DNA from: Pseudoalteromonas gelatinilytica
GTDB lineage: Bacteria > Pseudomonadota > Gammaproteobacteria > Enterobacterales > Alteromonadaceae
Reading direction: 5' to 3'
Length of the DNA stretch: 64,000 bases
Assembly (NCBI RefSeq): GCF_001641615.1
Contig: NZ_LRRU01000023.1
Location: forward strand, 1 to 64,000
Both the position numbers and the translations under genes were made by a program. The notes beneath the pieces are model-generated. The model ran no database searches. It was not told where the DNA came from and saw nothing but the letters and a program-made list of their open reading frames with translations. Position 1 is the first letter of the stretch; each line of letters opens with the position of its first letter. Of this stretch, positions 1 through 9,185 are shown piece by piece.

Positions 1-2156
1 GTGCGACGTGAAGTCGTATGAAGCGCTGTTCACCGCTTAATGAGTGAACCATCTGTATCACCAGATGATCCTAGGAGCCTGAATAAAGTAGCGGCTCTGA
101 CAATGTAACGAAGGTTGGTATGCGCCAATCGGGATCTTAATCGTGAGAGGACGATCCTCCTGATAACCACAAATCGGGTGAGTGCTAGGCAGTCAGTATG
201 ATGAACATAAGTGAATCCGCGTAAGGTGCGTTATATGATGAAACAGCGGAAGTGGTTAATACGCTGTAGCCAAAAGGCGCGAGAGTCGGAAAGAGATTGC
301 CCCATGCTCTTTCGTGGTCACTGTACTCTCCGCACTATAGCGGGCATCTAACCTGACATTGCGCAACATACGGAACACGGTAAGCCTGTATCACTCCCTT
401 TGGGAAAGCTTATATAGCCGATAGTGGTGCAGGTAGAGGATGTTGGAGAAAGCAAAGGCTGGATTGTAATGATGCAGATACAGACGTCTGTCTGGCACGA
501 AAGTGAGCTGACTTCCGACTGGTCTTCCTTTGCAAGAGAATTTGAAGAACTTTATTCAAGGAGAAACGCAAATGATGATTTCAAAAGAGATTAGTGCCTC
601 TCCTGACAGTGCTCAATGGCAATCCATAAATTGGAAAACTGTTGAGTCACACGTTTTAAAGCTTCAGATGCGTATTGCAAAAGCAACAAGAGAAAGTAAA
701 CACGGCAAAGCGAAAGCGTTGCAGTGGATACTGACTCACTCGCATTCGGCAAAACTTCTTGCTGTTAAGCGAGTATCACAAAACAAAGGCAGTAAAACGC
801 CCGGAATAGACGGCGTCATCTGGAATACGGATACGCGCCGCATGAAAGCAGTCAATCAATTGAGCAGAAAAGCTTATCAAGCCAAACCGCTCAAGCGTAT
901 CTACATCCCTAAGAAAAACGGCAAGCTCAGACCTTTAGGTATCCCGTGCATGGTCGATAGAGCGCTACAAGCGCTTCACCTTCTCGCACTAGAGCCTGTG
1001 TCAGAAACACTTGCTGACCCAAATAGTTACGGCTTTCGGCGCAACAGAAGTACTGCTGATGCTATTGCTCAGTGTTTTCTCTGTTTGAGTAAAAAGCAAT
1101 CCGCACAATGGGTTCTTGAGGGAGATATTAAAGCCTGTTTCGACAAGATTGGGCATCAATGGCTTATGAATAATATAGCTGTAGATAAACGAATATTGGA
1201 ACAATGGTTAAAGTCTGGTTTTATGGACAAAGGGCTGTTCTATCGCACTGACGAGGGAACACCACAAGGCGGGATCATATCTCCAACCTTGATGCTGATG
1301 ACTCTTGCAGGTCTTGAGCAACGCATAAAGTCCACCGCACTTAAAAATGGGGCGAGAGCCAACTTTATAGGATACGCTGATGATTTCGTCGTCACTTGCA
1401 CTTCAAAGGACGTGCTGGAGAACGATATCAAACCGTTGATTGCTGACTTCTTAGCACACAGAGGCTTAACGCTCTCCGAAGAGAAAACGCACATTACTCA
1501 CATTAGCCGTGGTTTTGACTTCCTAGGCTTTAACCATAGGAAGTACAAAGGAAAACTGCTCATTAAACCGAGCAAATCTAACACGTTAATATTTCTGAGT
1601 AACTTGCGCGAACTCATCAAAAAGCACGCAACCACCCCCGTTAATGATCTAATCAAGTTGATAAATCCGAAACTCAGGGGATGGTCGAACTACTATCGTC
1701 ACTGCGTTGCTAAACAAATATTCGGATATGTGAGTCACAAACTATTTCTAGCGTTATGGCATTGGGCTAAAAGGCGTCATCCAACAAAATCAAAAACTTG
1801 GATCGCCATGAAGTACTTTATCAACCGTCGAGGCCAATGGCAATTTCACGGTTGGCTGAAGAGCATGAACATGGATTGTCAGTTTAATCTATTTCAAATA
1901 GCTAAGGTGCCAATAGAGAGACATGTGAAAATCAGGAGTGAAGCTACGCCTTTTGATCCTTTATACCAAGAATACTTGGCAAAGAGAAAAGCAAAGAGGC
2001 AATGCCGCAACTCTTGGAATGAACCTAATCTCGCTGCTTTATAAGTTGCTGGGTACCAATTAGGTGCCTTCGTGAAGGCTTGAGCCGTATGCAGTGAAAG
2101 TTGCACGTACGGTTCTTAGGAGGGCGACACTTGGTAACAGGTGTCGTCTATCCGAC
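1..2156 (+). mobile_element. Group II intron (complete or nearly complete)
   Basis: The window starts with GTGCGAC, the 5' consensus of bacterial group II introns. About 570 bases of structured leader precede an intron-type reverse transcriptase ORF. After the ORF a 34-nt domain V hairpin lies at 2082-2115 (starts GAGCCG, ends CGGTTC), followed by a domain VI hairpin with GACAC/GTGTC arms at 2125-2145. I place the 3' end at 2156 (..CTATCCGAC, an AY end), though 2151 is possible. The domain V length argues against class C. The 3' exon (AGTTATTTTTATAAC..) belongs to a hairpin repeat that recurs at 6.4, 9.1 and 10.4 kb. The 5' exon is outside the window. Confidence 0.85.
572..2044 (+). CDS. ltrA: Group II intron reverse transcriptase/maturase, endonuclease-less
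   Basis: A 490-residue intron-encoded protein that copies the intron RNA and helps it splice. I chose ATG 572 because AAGGAG lies 8 nt upstream; an upstream in-frame TTG at 530 is less likely. Visible motifs are the RT entry region (KRIYIPKKNGKLRPLGIP), the palm motif YADDFVV near residue 268, and the maturase/X region with GWSNYYRH. The conserved linker that normally precedes an H-N-H endonuclease is present (ATPFDPLYQEYL), but the protein ends about 25 residues later without any CxxC or HNH residues. It therefore looks like a derivative that lost the endonuclease and would need nicked or single-stranded targets. Confidence 0.93.
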   Translation: MMISKEISASPDSAQWQSINWKTVESHVLKLQMRIAKATRESKHGKAKALQWILTHSHSAKLLAVKRVSQNKGSKTPGIDGVIWNTDTRRMKAVNQLSRKAYQAKPLKRIYIPKKNGKLRPLGIPCMVDRALQALHLLALEPVSETLADPNSYGFRRNRSTADAIAQCFLCLSKKQSAQWVLEGDIKACFDKIGHQWLMNNIAVDKRILEQWLKSGFMDKGLFYRTDEGTPQGGIISPTLMLMTLAGLEQRIKSTALKNGARANFIGYADDFVVTCTSKDVLENDIKPLIADFLAHRGLTLSEEKTHITHISRGFDFLGFNHRKYKGKLLIKPSKSNTLIFLSNLRELIKKHATTPVNDLIKLINPKLRGWSNYYRHCVAKQIFGYVSHKLFLALWHWAKRRHPTKSKTWIAMKYFINRRGQWQFHGWLKSMNMDCQFNLFQIAKVPIERHVKIRSEATPFDPLYQEYLAKRKAKRQCRNSWNEPNLAAL

Positions 2157-2195
2157 AGTTATTTTTATAACCCATCTATGGACAGAAGTGAGTTA
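2157..2195. repeat. Right part of non-coding hairpin repeat, split by the intron (copy A)
   Basis: AGTTATTTTTATAAC followed by a GGACA box and GTTATCG matches the second half of the hairpin repeat at 6373-6425, 9057-9097 and 10341-10383. In the intact copies this is preceded by GCAAAGRCG, so that is the predicted 5' exon just outside the window. Confidence 0.6.
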
Positions 2196-2397
2196 TCGTA
2201 AAAGAAATAAAATTCTTAGCATCTTGCCTGCCAATAAGAGTTATGTTCCAAATTTACGTCAGATCCATATCTCAAAATGGGTGATGATATCTGGTTTGGT
2301 AAGTTTATCTTTCACTAGAAAATTAAGTTTCACTTTTAAGGCTTTGTGTTAAATTAGAGACATAGTATTTAACGCTGTATGATATCAAAAATTTGTT

Positions 2398-5300
2398 ATG
2401 AGTGATTTACCCAGAGAAAGTACCAGCCAGGAAATTGGTAGGCTTGCAGCGGACGTTTTTGGAGTCAAAAAACCAAGGGCGTGGATTCCTACAGATCAAT
2501 CTGGTGACACTGATTTTGGCGTTGATTATGTCATTCAATTGAAGTCTCATGCTGGCTTTGTAGGGGCTAGCTTTTATGTTCAGTTGAAGGGAACAACTGT
2601 TCCTAGCTACAGTAAAGATAACAAATATATTTCATATGACTTTAAAGTTAAGACTCTTAATTATTATAACAGGCAAGAACCTGCTGTAATGGTCGCGGTG
2701 GTTGACCTTAAAGATAGTAATGATGAGATATGGAACTGCCCTGTATATTATTTTTGGCTTGATGATGATTGGTTCTTTGATAATAAAGCAAAGCTTGAAG
2801 AGCAAGAAACTATATCTGTTAAAATTCCAACAAGTAACTTATTGATTCCTAATCTTGATATATATGATTATTACGATGAAAGATTAAACGAAAAGCTCAA
2901 GGTTGCTGAGTTAAAAAGAGAAATAAAACCACTCAGTCAAAATGTGGCTAAGTCTATAGAAAGTATTACTAATGCAATATCTGAAAAGCCTCTTATTTTA
3001 AAGGCAGCAGAAAACCAAGGTGACGAACCTTGGCTAGTTAACCCTAACGGTGAGACACCAACAAAACTAAAGTTATGCAGCGACTATTTAAATTGCAATC
3101 AGTTGGATAGCGCCAACAATTTATTGGCTGATTTGGAAGGAGAGTTTTCTGAACTTACCTCGCATGAGAAAGCTGAATTTCTTTATCAAAAAGCTGCATT
3201 TCTTTCATTACAAACTAAGTTTCAAGAAGCGAATAGGTATTTTGAAGACGCATTGCAATACTCAGATAAAGATCGATATAAATTAGGTTTTTTGGAGTCA
3301 AAATTTAAGTTATCTGAAGTTCCAGATCCAATAGAACTCCAAGAGATAGCTGACTCATTGGATGATGACGAATTTGGCAACGCTATGACTAAGTGCAAGT
3401 GTTTAGCTTTGATTGGTAAAGCTGATGAAGCACTAGGTATTTTAAAAGCTAAGTACCCAAACAGGATAGTTGGACAGTTAGTGATTCTTACTTTAACGAA
3501 AAATGATGAAGAACTTGATCAACTACTAGATAGCAATAGCGAAGACTTGTTAGACAACGATCGTAATAGATATTCTTATCATGCATTCGCCGCAAGGAGG
3601 GCATACGTCAAAGCTACGTCAGAAAGCTCTGTGTATGGTGAGGTGTTACCTATTCAAGGGAAAGTTACTTTTGATGTTCAGTTATTAAAAAAGGCACTCT
3701 TTCATGCAGAAAAGGCTTGGGATTTTGCTAAAAAAACAGGGTATCCAAGTGATATATCTATTCTGTTAGATATTAGTTCATTGATCTTTGGTTATTTTAA
3801 TAAGGCAGATGAACTATTTTATTACTTCGAAGAAATTTTAAAACAAAGACCACATAACGTAGATTTAGCAAAACACTATGCAACATTAGCTTTCAATAAA
3901 GGGCTACATGAGAAAACTATTTCTTTACTTAATTCCCAAAACATTGAATATAATGGCAATGATTATGGCTTATTAATTTTATCGTATTATCACTTGGGTA
4001 AATCAAGAGTTGCACTTGACTACTTACGCAAAGGAGAGTCTCGAATATTAGAAGATCGGCCACAAAATACAGCGTTACTATTTTGCGTGGGCGCTGAATT
4101 AGCTGAAAAACAAATGGAAGAGGAGCTAGCTTGCAAATATATAGATTTGGTAAAAGAGTTTGAGAATGGAGAAGCTGTTTTAGCTATCAATTCTTTTATT
4201 CAAAATTCCAATCAAAACCCTGACAGTAGAGGGCAATATTGTGATCAACTCTATAAGGAGTACCAACGTTTAAATAAGCCTGTTGAAATTGCAGAGCAGC
4301 TATTTCGCTATTTGAACCCTACCGTGATTGGTCATGCGCACCGTATTTGCGAGCTTTCTGAATGCATATTGAATACTCATGAACTCTTCGAAAAAGACTA
4401 TCTTAGATTGGCTCAAGCCTATATTACTTCTGGTCAGCATGAATTGGCACTATCTGTTGCTGAAAAACACATCGACAGAGAAGTGTACGATCCATACTGG
4501 ACTATTATTCAAACGGTCTGTTATCACAACCTTGGTAGATTAGGTCTAGCTCATGGTGTTATAAAAAGGGCTATAGAGGAAAATCCATTTTCTCTAGAAC
4601 ATCGTCATTACTACGCCAATATATGCCTACAAATGGGGTTAATGGATGAAGTAGAAAGTGCCCTATTTGACATATTGGAGGCATCTGCAGAGCGCGAACA
4701 TAAGATTTCAGTTTTAGTTAACCTCATATCAATATTATCTTCTAAGTCAAATAGCTCAGTAAAAACGGCTACAGCAATTAGGCAGTTTGGTAAGTTAGTT
4801 AACCAAAATGATATGGAAGAAGAGGGGCGATTTTTAATATTTTTTCTTACTTCAGCAAATACAAAAGATAAAGATGAAATTGCTGATTTTCAAGCCAGAT
4901 TGGCAAACTACTCTAAAAATTTTCCTAATTCATCTATTTTGAAACAAGGATATGTAGACGTAGGAGGTGATGCAGATTCATTAGTTGCTTCTCTTCATAA
5001 AATGGCAGGTATAACGGATGAGCAGTTAGCTAAATGGGAACAAAATAAGCTAAAGATAAGAAATGGTAGTTTGCCTGTGCCATTTGTTTTGCTTGATAGG
5101 TTTCTTAGTGATACTCATGATATTTTTACTAGCTGGATGAACTCCTTGAATAGTGCCGAAGAGCACTTAGAATTCAAGATTAAACATGCCCCACAATTAG
5201 ATGGGCAAACTTTTAATCTAGAGTTCACAACGGAACGTACTGTAATTATTGAAGACACAACGTTGTTGATATTGCATGAGTTGCAATTGTTAGAGCCATT

Positions 5301-6267
5301 TTTAGAAATTGTTTCCGAGTTTTGTGTGCTAAACTCGACATTTGAACGGTTTGCCAAAAATAGCCACCCAGTAGCAGGTACAATATATGCTGGATTGGCA
5401 AAAGATATCTTAGACACCATGAACAAGTTTAAATCGAAAATGGTTCTATTTTATGATGAGGAAAGTAGTCCAGTAAATTCTTATCTTGAGGCTATTAAGA
5501 GGCATGATGCACTTTTCATAGTTGATGATTTAAATTTACTCCAATTAGTAAATGTCAGTAATAAAGAACAAATTACAAGCGCTAATATCTTCAACGTCAT
5601 TGAGATGTTGCACAATAAAACTCATCTATCGCAAGAAGATAAATTTACGCTGATTTCAAAATCGTCTTCACTAGGCTTTCAAATCCCAAATATGACATTA
5701 AGTCTGCTTGCTGAAACCCTAGCGTTTCACTCTAAGACTCTGAATGAAATTGATTACTTAGATACTGAGTTTAATGTAATCTTTGATAAAGTATTTACAA
5801 CTAATAGAGATACCGTAGAAGCTGTGGAACTTTTTCTTAAAATGCTTGGTTTTTCTATTAACCAATTTGATATGGCTTTACAGCCAGCACCAACTCTAGA
5901 GCTTTTGAGAAGTTTTCTATTTAGGCATTGCTATAAAGACCTAGAGTCATTCGTGGCATTTGTCTTTGTTTACTTGGCACTAGCTACTCCCGTCAAAATA
6001 GAATCACAACTAATTTCAACTAGTCAGAAGCATGTGGAGTTGTGGCAGTTATATCAAGGTATGCAGGTCAATAATAGTGACGACAATATTTCCATAGAGG
6101 AGCTTGTTGTTAGAGTAGTGGTGCAATTATTTATGCTTCAAGATAAGCCAAGACAACTCGCATATAACAACATTAAGCACTGTTTTGTGCCATTAACTTC
6201 CGAATATGAAGCCTTTGAAAAAGCATATCTAGAGGCTTCACTTCAGCATCGGCTGTTTAATTCGTGA
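2398..6267 (+). CDS. DUF4365 nuclease-like domain fused to a long TPR protein
   Basis: A 1289-residue protein. Residues 1-150 match DUF4365, a PD-(D/E)XK-like domain: GVD with Asp43, then FYVQLKG with Gln62-x-Lys64, so the usual acidic residue of the ExK motif is Gln, as in Mrr-type enzymes. From about 200 to 900 the sequence is a repetitive helical TPR-like array with ALxxLxxA and A-Y-Y/F pairs. The last 350 residues are helical and unassigned. No signal peptide or membrane helix is present. DUF4365-TPR architectures occur in defence-related neighbourhoods, so a nuclease effector with a large sensor domain is a reasonable inference, not shown. It is on the strand opposite to the cassettes and AT-rich. 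Confidence 0.8.
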   Translation: MSDLPRESTSQEIGRLAADVFGVKKPRAWIPTDQSGDTDFGVDYVIQLKSHAGFVGASFYVQLKGTTVPSYSKDNKYISYDFKVKTLNYYNRQEPAVMVAVVDLKDSNDEIWNCPVYYFWLDDDWFFDNKAKLEEQETISVKIPTSNLLIPNLDIYDYYDERLNEKLKVAELKREIKPLSQNVAKSIESITNAISEKPLILKAAENQGDEPWLVNPNGETPTKLKLCSDYLNCNQLDSANNLLADLEGEFSELTSHEKAEFLYQKAAFLSLQTKFQEANRYFEDALQYSDKDRYKLGFLESKFKLSEVPDPIELQEIADSLDDDEFGNAMTKCKCLALIGKADEALGILKAKYPNRIVGQLVILTLTKNDEELDQLLDSNSEDLLDNDRNRYSYHAFAARRAYVKATSESSVYGEVLPIQGKVTFDVQLLKKALFHAEKAWDFAKKTGYPSDISILLDISSLIFGYFNKADELFYYFEEILKQRPHNVDLAKHYATLAFNKGLHEKTISLLNSQNIEYNGNDYGLLILSYYHLGKSRVALDYLRKGESRILEDRPQNTALLFCVGAELAEKQMEEELACKYIDLVKEFENGEAVLAINSFIQNSNQNPDSRGQYCDQLYKEYQRLNKPVEIAEQLFRYLNPTVIGHAHRICELSECILNTHELFEKDYLRLAQAYITSGQHELALSVAEKHIDREVYDPYWTIIQTVCYHNLGRLGLAHGVIKRAIEENPFSLEHRHYYANICLQMGLMDEVESALFDILEASAEREHKISVLVNLISILSSKSNSSVKTATAIRQFGKLVNQNDMEEEGRFLIFFLTSANTKDKDEIADFQARLANYSKNFPNSSILKQGYVDVGGDADSLVASLHKMAGITDEQLAKWEQNKLKIRNGSLPVPFVLLDRFLSDTHDIFTSWMNSLNSAEEHLEFKIKHAPQLDGQTFNLEFTTERTVIIEDTTLLILHELQLLEPFLEIVSEFCVLNSTFERFAKNSHPVAGTIYAGLAKDILDTMNKFKSKMVLFYDEESSPVNSYLEAIKRHDALFIVDDLNLLQLVNVSNKEQITSANIFNVIEMLHNKTHLSQEDKFTLISKSSSLGFQIPNMTLSLLAETLAFHSKTLNEIDYLDTEFNVIFDKVFTTNRDTVEAVELFLKMLGFSINQFDMALQPAPTLELLRSFLFRHCYKDLESFVAFVFVYLALATPVKIESQLISTSQKHVELWQLYQGMQVNNSDDNISIEELVVRVVVQLFMLQDKPRQLAYNNIKHCFVPLTSEYEAFEKAYLEASLQHRLFNS

Positions 6268-6289
6268 TAATATGCCTGTAAGAAACACC

Positions 6290-6430
6290 GCTGACATATC
6301 ACTCATTTTTTCTTTGAGACGCTTAGATGACATTGTCTATGTTATAAACTTAGCTATTGTCTCACTCATTTTGGGGCAAAGACGAGTTATATACATAACC
6401 CGCCTCTGGACAAAAGCGCGTTATAGTATT
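6290..6430. repeat. Non-coding repeat family, 3' part (copy B)
   Basis: Contains TTTTGGGGCAAAG then a hairpin (GACGAGTTATATACATAACCCGCC) and TCTGGACA, ending GCGCGTTATAG. The hairpin and the flanking GGGGCA and GGACA boxes match copies C and D. The ATAAC-box plus GGACA resembles the start of an attC read on the plus strand, opposite to the cassette array. Confidence 0.6.
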
Positions 6431-6440
6431 CGGTGACGCC

Positions 6441-6530
6441 GCCTAACGCGCAATGTGTTGGCATGGCTTTTTGCGTTGTTTGCCAAAACCATGACAACAG
6501 AACATTGTCGGAGTTTAGGCGCTTGTTATC
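6441..6530 (-). repeat. attC site
   Basis: GCCTAACGC at one end and GCTTGTTATC at the other, with internal complementary arms. It follows the stop codon of the DUF4238 gene, which is the position expected for that cassette's attC. Confidence 0.8.
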
Positions 6531-7637
6531 TTACATTTCGACCAACTCTGGTTCATCCGGCGAATAGTGGTGTTCGTAATTATCATTTTGATGCTGTAGG
6601 TAACGCTCAATATCTTTCAATTCATATGGCGTATACATTGTTTTTGTTTGTCCCACACCAATCCAATTTATCCATCCAGTAATACCATCCATGTAATCAT
6701 GAGATACACGATAAATCTTGATCTTTTTGCTACTTCTGCATTTTAATTTGTTTGGATAAACACTAAAGATGTTCAAGTGCGAGTTATAGTATTCAGCGAC
6801 TCCAAGAGAAAAACCTATTGCTAAATTGTGCGATATTGGCAATAAATTGAAGTTATTCTGATTGAACATCACCACGTTAGGGCTCGTCGTGAAGACAGGC
6901 CTTATTTCTGTGCTATCGAATTCATAGCCAGTATGATAAATACCGGTGATATGAATTTTTGAGAATATTCCATTTCTAAGCCTAGCTAAATAGCCTATTG
7001 GCGCAGGTAGGTTTTTAGCTTCGGCTACCATTGAAAGAAAGAGTAGAGCTTTACACTTTTCGTACACTTCCGAATTAGACTTAATCACTCTTAGCATTTT
7101 TTTAAAAATATTTTGAGAAAAGAATGGTTGAATCTCGGTCGGTGGATTAGTTATAAGTTCTTTAATTCTTTCATAGTTTTCTACCATATCTGTTAAAATA
7201 TTCTCTAGAACCTCCTCTTTATCATCCATCTTATTTTGAGGATTTAAAAAGCCAAGCAACATTTGGATAACCATAAAGTTAACCATTTTCTCCAGAGCAT
7301 TGCCCTTTCTACTAACATCAAGCAGTTTGTGAAATTTGTGCTTATGCACTAATTCATTAAATAAAACAGATGTATCTCTCTCATATTCAGATAATTCATC
7401 CTCTATATCAAACTTCTTTAGAGAGTCACAATCAACTAACATAAAACAATCTTTGTTAATTGCTATCGATGATATTGGCAACGGAATTTCTTTAATATCA
7501 TTCTCACCTTCATCTGATATGTTGACACTATGACACCATACCCTTTGCTTGTCTTTTGGTGCATTTGCAGTGTCATCACTGCGAAAATTTCTTAAAAACC
7601 ACTGAGACAACATATGCTGATTTTTCGTATATTTCAT
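6531..7637 (-). CDS. DUF4238 family protein (cassette)
   Basis: A 368-residue cytosolic protein. The start is set at ATG 7637, just inside the upstream attC, because the DUF4238 signature KNQHMLSQWFLRNF begins there; an upstream ATG at 7745 would lie inside the attC. The rest is mixed alpha/beta without membrane segments. DUF4238 has no established activity, although members are common in mobile and defence-rich regions. It is flanked by attC sites on both sides, so it is a complete gene cassette. The function is unknown. Confidence 0.85.
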   Translation of the reverse strand: MKYTKNQHMLSQWFLRNFRSDDTANAPKDKQRVWCHSVNISDEGENDIKEIPLPISSIAINKDCFMLVDCDSLKKFDIEDELSEYERDTSVLFNELVHKHKFHKLLDVSRKGNALEKMVNFMVIQMLLGFLNPQNKMDDKEEVLENILTDMVENYERIKELITNPPTEIQPFFSQNIFKKMLRVIKSNSEVYEKCKALLFLSMVAEAKNLPAPIGYLARLRNGIFSKIHITGIYHTGYEFDSTEIRPVFTTSPNVVMFNQNNFNLLPISHNLAIGFSLGVAEYYNSHLNIFSVYPNKLKCRSSKKIKIYRVSHDYMDGITGWINWIGVGQTKTMYTPYELKDIERYLQHQNDNYEHHYSPDEPELVEM

Positions 7638-7656
7638 AGTCCTAACTTCTTGTAAA

Positions 7657-7773
7657 CATAACGCCGTGCGCGGCAGCGGCTTACTTTGTGTGGTTTTTGA
7701 GCAAATATAGGAGCGTAGGTGCTGCGCAAAAAGTGCGCAAAGCAAGGCGTCGATCTACAGCACCTTGTTATAC
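7657..7773 (-). repeat. attC site
   Basis: CATAACGCC at the left and CACCTTGTTATAC at the right, about 117 nt, with long internal complementary arms. It separates the DUF4238 cassette from the 152-residue cassette gene. Confidence 0.85.
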
Positions 7774-8226
7774 AATTTCTTGGCACTTGAGTTCCGCGAG
7801 ACTAACCAAGCCAGCTCTAGACTTAACTTGAAGTGCATCAAGTTGAGACCCTAAGTTCGCCACATTGAAACCGTTTGAGTATTGGTTACCTGGTAACCTC
7901 CTGTGTAGTACATTGAACTTGTTCAGTAGCGGTGTCATTTCAGGTTCTCCCGGTATTTTTGCTACGACTTTACCGGTAATAACATACAAGACACCACCCT
8001 TTTCTCCTTTTATCTCTCCATATTCTATTGGAGAGCTGACCTTGTAGATCGTGCTCATTTTCCTGCTTGCACTAATAACACAAGCCAAGTCACCTTCAGA
8101 AATTTCAAGCCAATCTGAATTCACCTTATTACTGATTTGTTTTTCGGAAAGGTCAAAAACTACCCCCTCTACACCAGTGAAAATTCCTTTGTAATCTCTA
8201 TTATCTTTGTTATTTAGTATGAACAT
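7768..8226 (-). CDS. Hypothetical cassette protein, 152 aa
   Basis: Not recognised. It starts at ATG 8226 with AAGGTAAG just upstream. The sequence is soluble and beta-rich (GVVFDLSEKQ, GGVLYVITGKVVAKIPGEPE) with a helical tail (LGSQLDALQVKSRAGLVSLAEL). It has no signal peptide, no Cys cluster and no known catalytic motif. The stop codon lies at the edge of its own attC. It is a single-gene cassette, with no operon partner. Confidence 0.75.
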   Translation of the reverse strand: MFILNNKDNRDYKGIFTGVEGVVFDLSEKQISNKVNSDWLEISEGDLACVISASRKMSTIYKVSSPIEYGEIKGEKGGVLYVITGKVVAKIPGEPEMTPLLNKFNVLHRRLPGNQYSNGFNVANLGSQLDALQVKSRAGLVSLAELKCQEIV

Positions 8227-8237
8227 TGCTTACCTTG

Positions 8238-8335
8238 TATAATGCCCGATAAACGGATAAAAAATTGAGGGCTAAAATTGAGCGAAACGAATAGCCCGCA
8301 AGTTTTTTTATCCCTGTTTAATTGCTTGTTATAAG
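8238..8335 (-). repeat. attC site
   Basis: ATAATGCCC to GCTTGTTATAAG. The interior (GGCTAAAATTGAGCGAA..) closely resembles the attC at 37332-37429, so the two cassettes carry sister attC sites. Confidence 0.85.
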
Positions 8336-8339
8336 CAAA

Positions 8340-8687
8340 TTAGCACCCTGTAGGATTGCCTCGTGAACAACCACTATAACCTGAGCCACCTGCAAAAATA
8401 GCTTCAAATACTAAACCTATGATAAATGCGCCAATGGTTATGTAAAATGAAAACTTAAGTGACTCTATAACCAAAACTGTGCTTAGATTTTTGCGTTCAA
8501 ACCAAATCATAACAAGAAATGAAGAAACAAAAGCTATTGGGATGCCAACTTTAGGCTCCAACACTGTAAGCATTATTACGAAAAATATTAATACAACTTT
8601 CCAATACGCTGCAAAAAATAGAAATGCCACTATGGCCGACAATGTGAAAAGAGCACCAAAGACTATATCCATATGTAAAGTTTCCAT
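8340..8687 (-). CDS. Small membrane protein (cassette)
   Basis: About 115 residues with four hydrophobic segments (FGALFTLSAIVAFLFFAAYW, VVLIFFVIMLTVL, IPIAFVSSFLVMIWF, FYITIGAFIIGLVFEAIFAG) and a short C-terminal tail rich in Gly, Ser and Cys (GGSGYSGCSRGNPTGC). Two in-frame ATG codons, 8687 and 8672, are possible starts and neither has a strong ribosome site. An inner-membrane location is expected. The family is not recognised. Confidence 0.7.
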   Translation of the reverse strand: METLHMDIVFGALFTLSAIVAFLFFAAYWKVVLIFFVIMLTVLEPKVGIPIAFVSSFLVMIWFERKNLSTVLVIESLKFSFYITIGAFIIGLVFEAIFAGGSGYSGCSRGNPTGC

Positions 8688-8692
8688 TTTAC

Positions 8693-8750
8693 TTATAACA
8701 TTTCAGTATTTATGCGACACGCAGTTTGTGCTGCATAATCGCTTGTTGGA
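8693..8750 (-). repeat. Short attC site
   Basis: TATAACATTTCAG.. to CGCTTGTTGG, 58 nt, with arms TTTATGCGACACGC / TGCATAA. Nearly the same site is found at 9954-10010. It follows the stop of whatever lies to its right, which is non-coding sequence. Confidence 0.65.
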
Positions 8751-9097
8751 CTGAGGCGCTACCTGCTCGATATATCAGAGTTGGTGCTGTTTATGGTATG
8801 GGAATTTGTTTTTATGGCCTAAGTGATACCAAACCAACTTTACTGGCGTGTCTATCGTATCTAAGCTATCCCTGCGTTACTCAGCGTTTAACATGTATAC
8901 ATTACACCTAGATTCGGCTGGATTATCAATTATATTTTATACGTATAGATGCCGCTTGCCTGAGCTATTAATAATTGATTTTAATCACCTACCTAGCTGC
9001 TAACTCGTTTGCAGTTCGCTCAAAGCTTTTCTTAGAGCATTTACGTTAGCTAGGTTTGGGGCAAAGGCGGGTTATATTTATAACACGCCTTTGGACA
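8693..9097. repeat. Non-coding repeat, ~400 bp, full copy C
   Basis: Begins with a short attC (8693-8750) and ends with the hairpin GCAAAGGCGGGTTAT..ATAACACGCCTTTGG at 9061-9093. It shares scattered identity along its whole length with copy D at 9954-10383, for example ACCTGCTCG, GTTGGTGYTGTTTATG, GCRTTACTCAGCG, CATTACACCTA and the hairpin. No coding region longer than about 60 codons with a plausible start is conserved between the copies. Confidence 0.75.
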
Positions 9098-9129
9098 TAA
9101 ATTAGTCTGAGATAAAGGAAAGCTGTGTG

Positions 9130-9185
9130 CCATAAGCAGACCAATGCCGCCATCACGCGCTTGTCGCGTGCATGGCTTTGTTAAG
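9130..9185 (-). repeat. attC site, short and degenerate
   Basis: GCTTTGTTAAGG at the right end with arms CCATCACGCG / CGCGTGCATGG. It sits at the 3' end of the YaaW-like gene, as expected. The left R box is unclear. Confidence 0.5.

Noticed and set aside
1..2156. Intron as a class C (attC-targeting) group II intron
   Set aside because: Domain V is 34 nt, and the RT carries the linker that normally leads into an H-N-H domain; class C introns have a shorter domain V and insert after terminators or in attC.
2101..2352. 83-codon frame as a gene
   Set aside because: It starts inside intron domain V/VI and runs over the hairpin repeat; no ribosome site or family resemblance.
5115..5426. 103-codon minus-strand frame inside the DUF4365-TPR gene
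   Set aside because: Antisense shadow; the plus-strand protein is continuous and coherent through this stretch.
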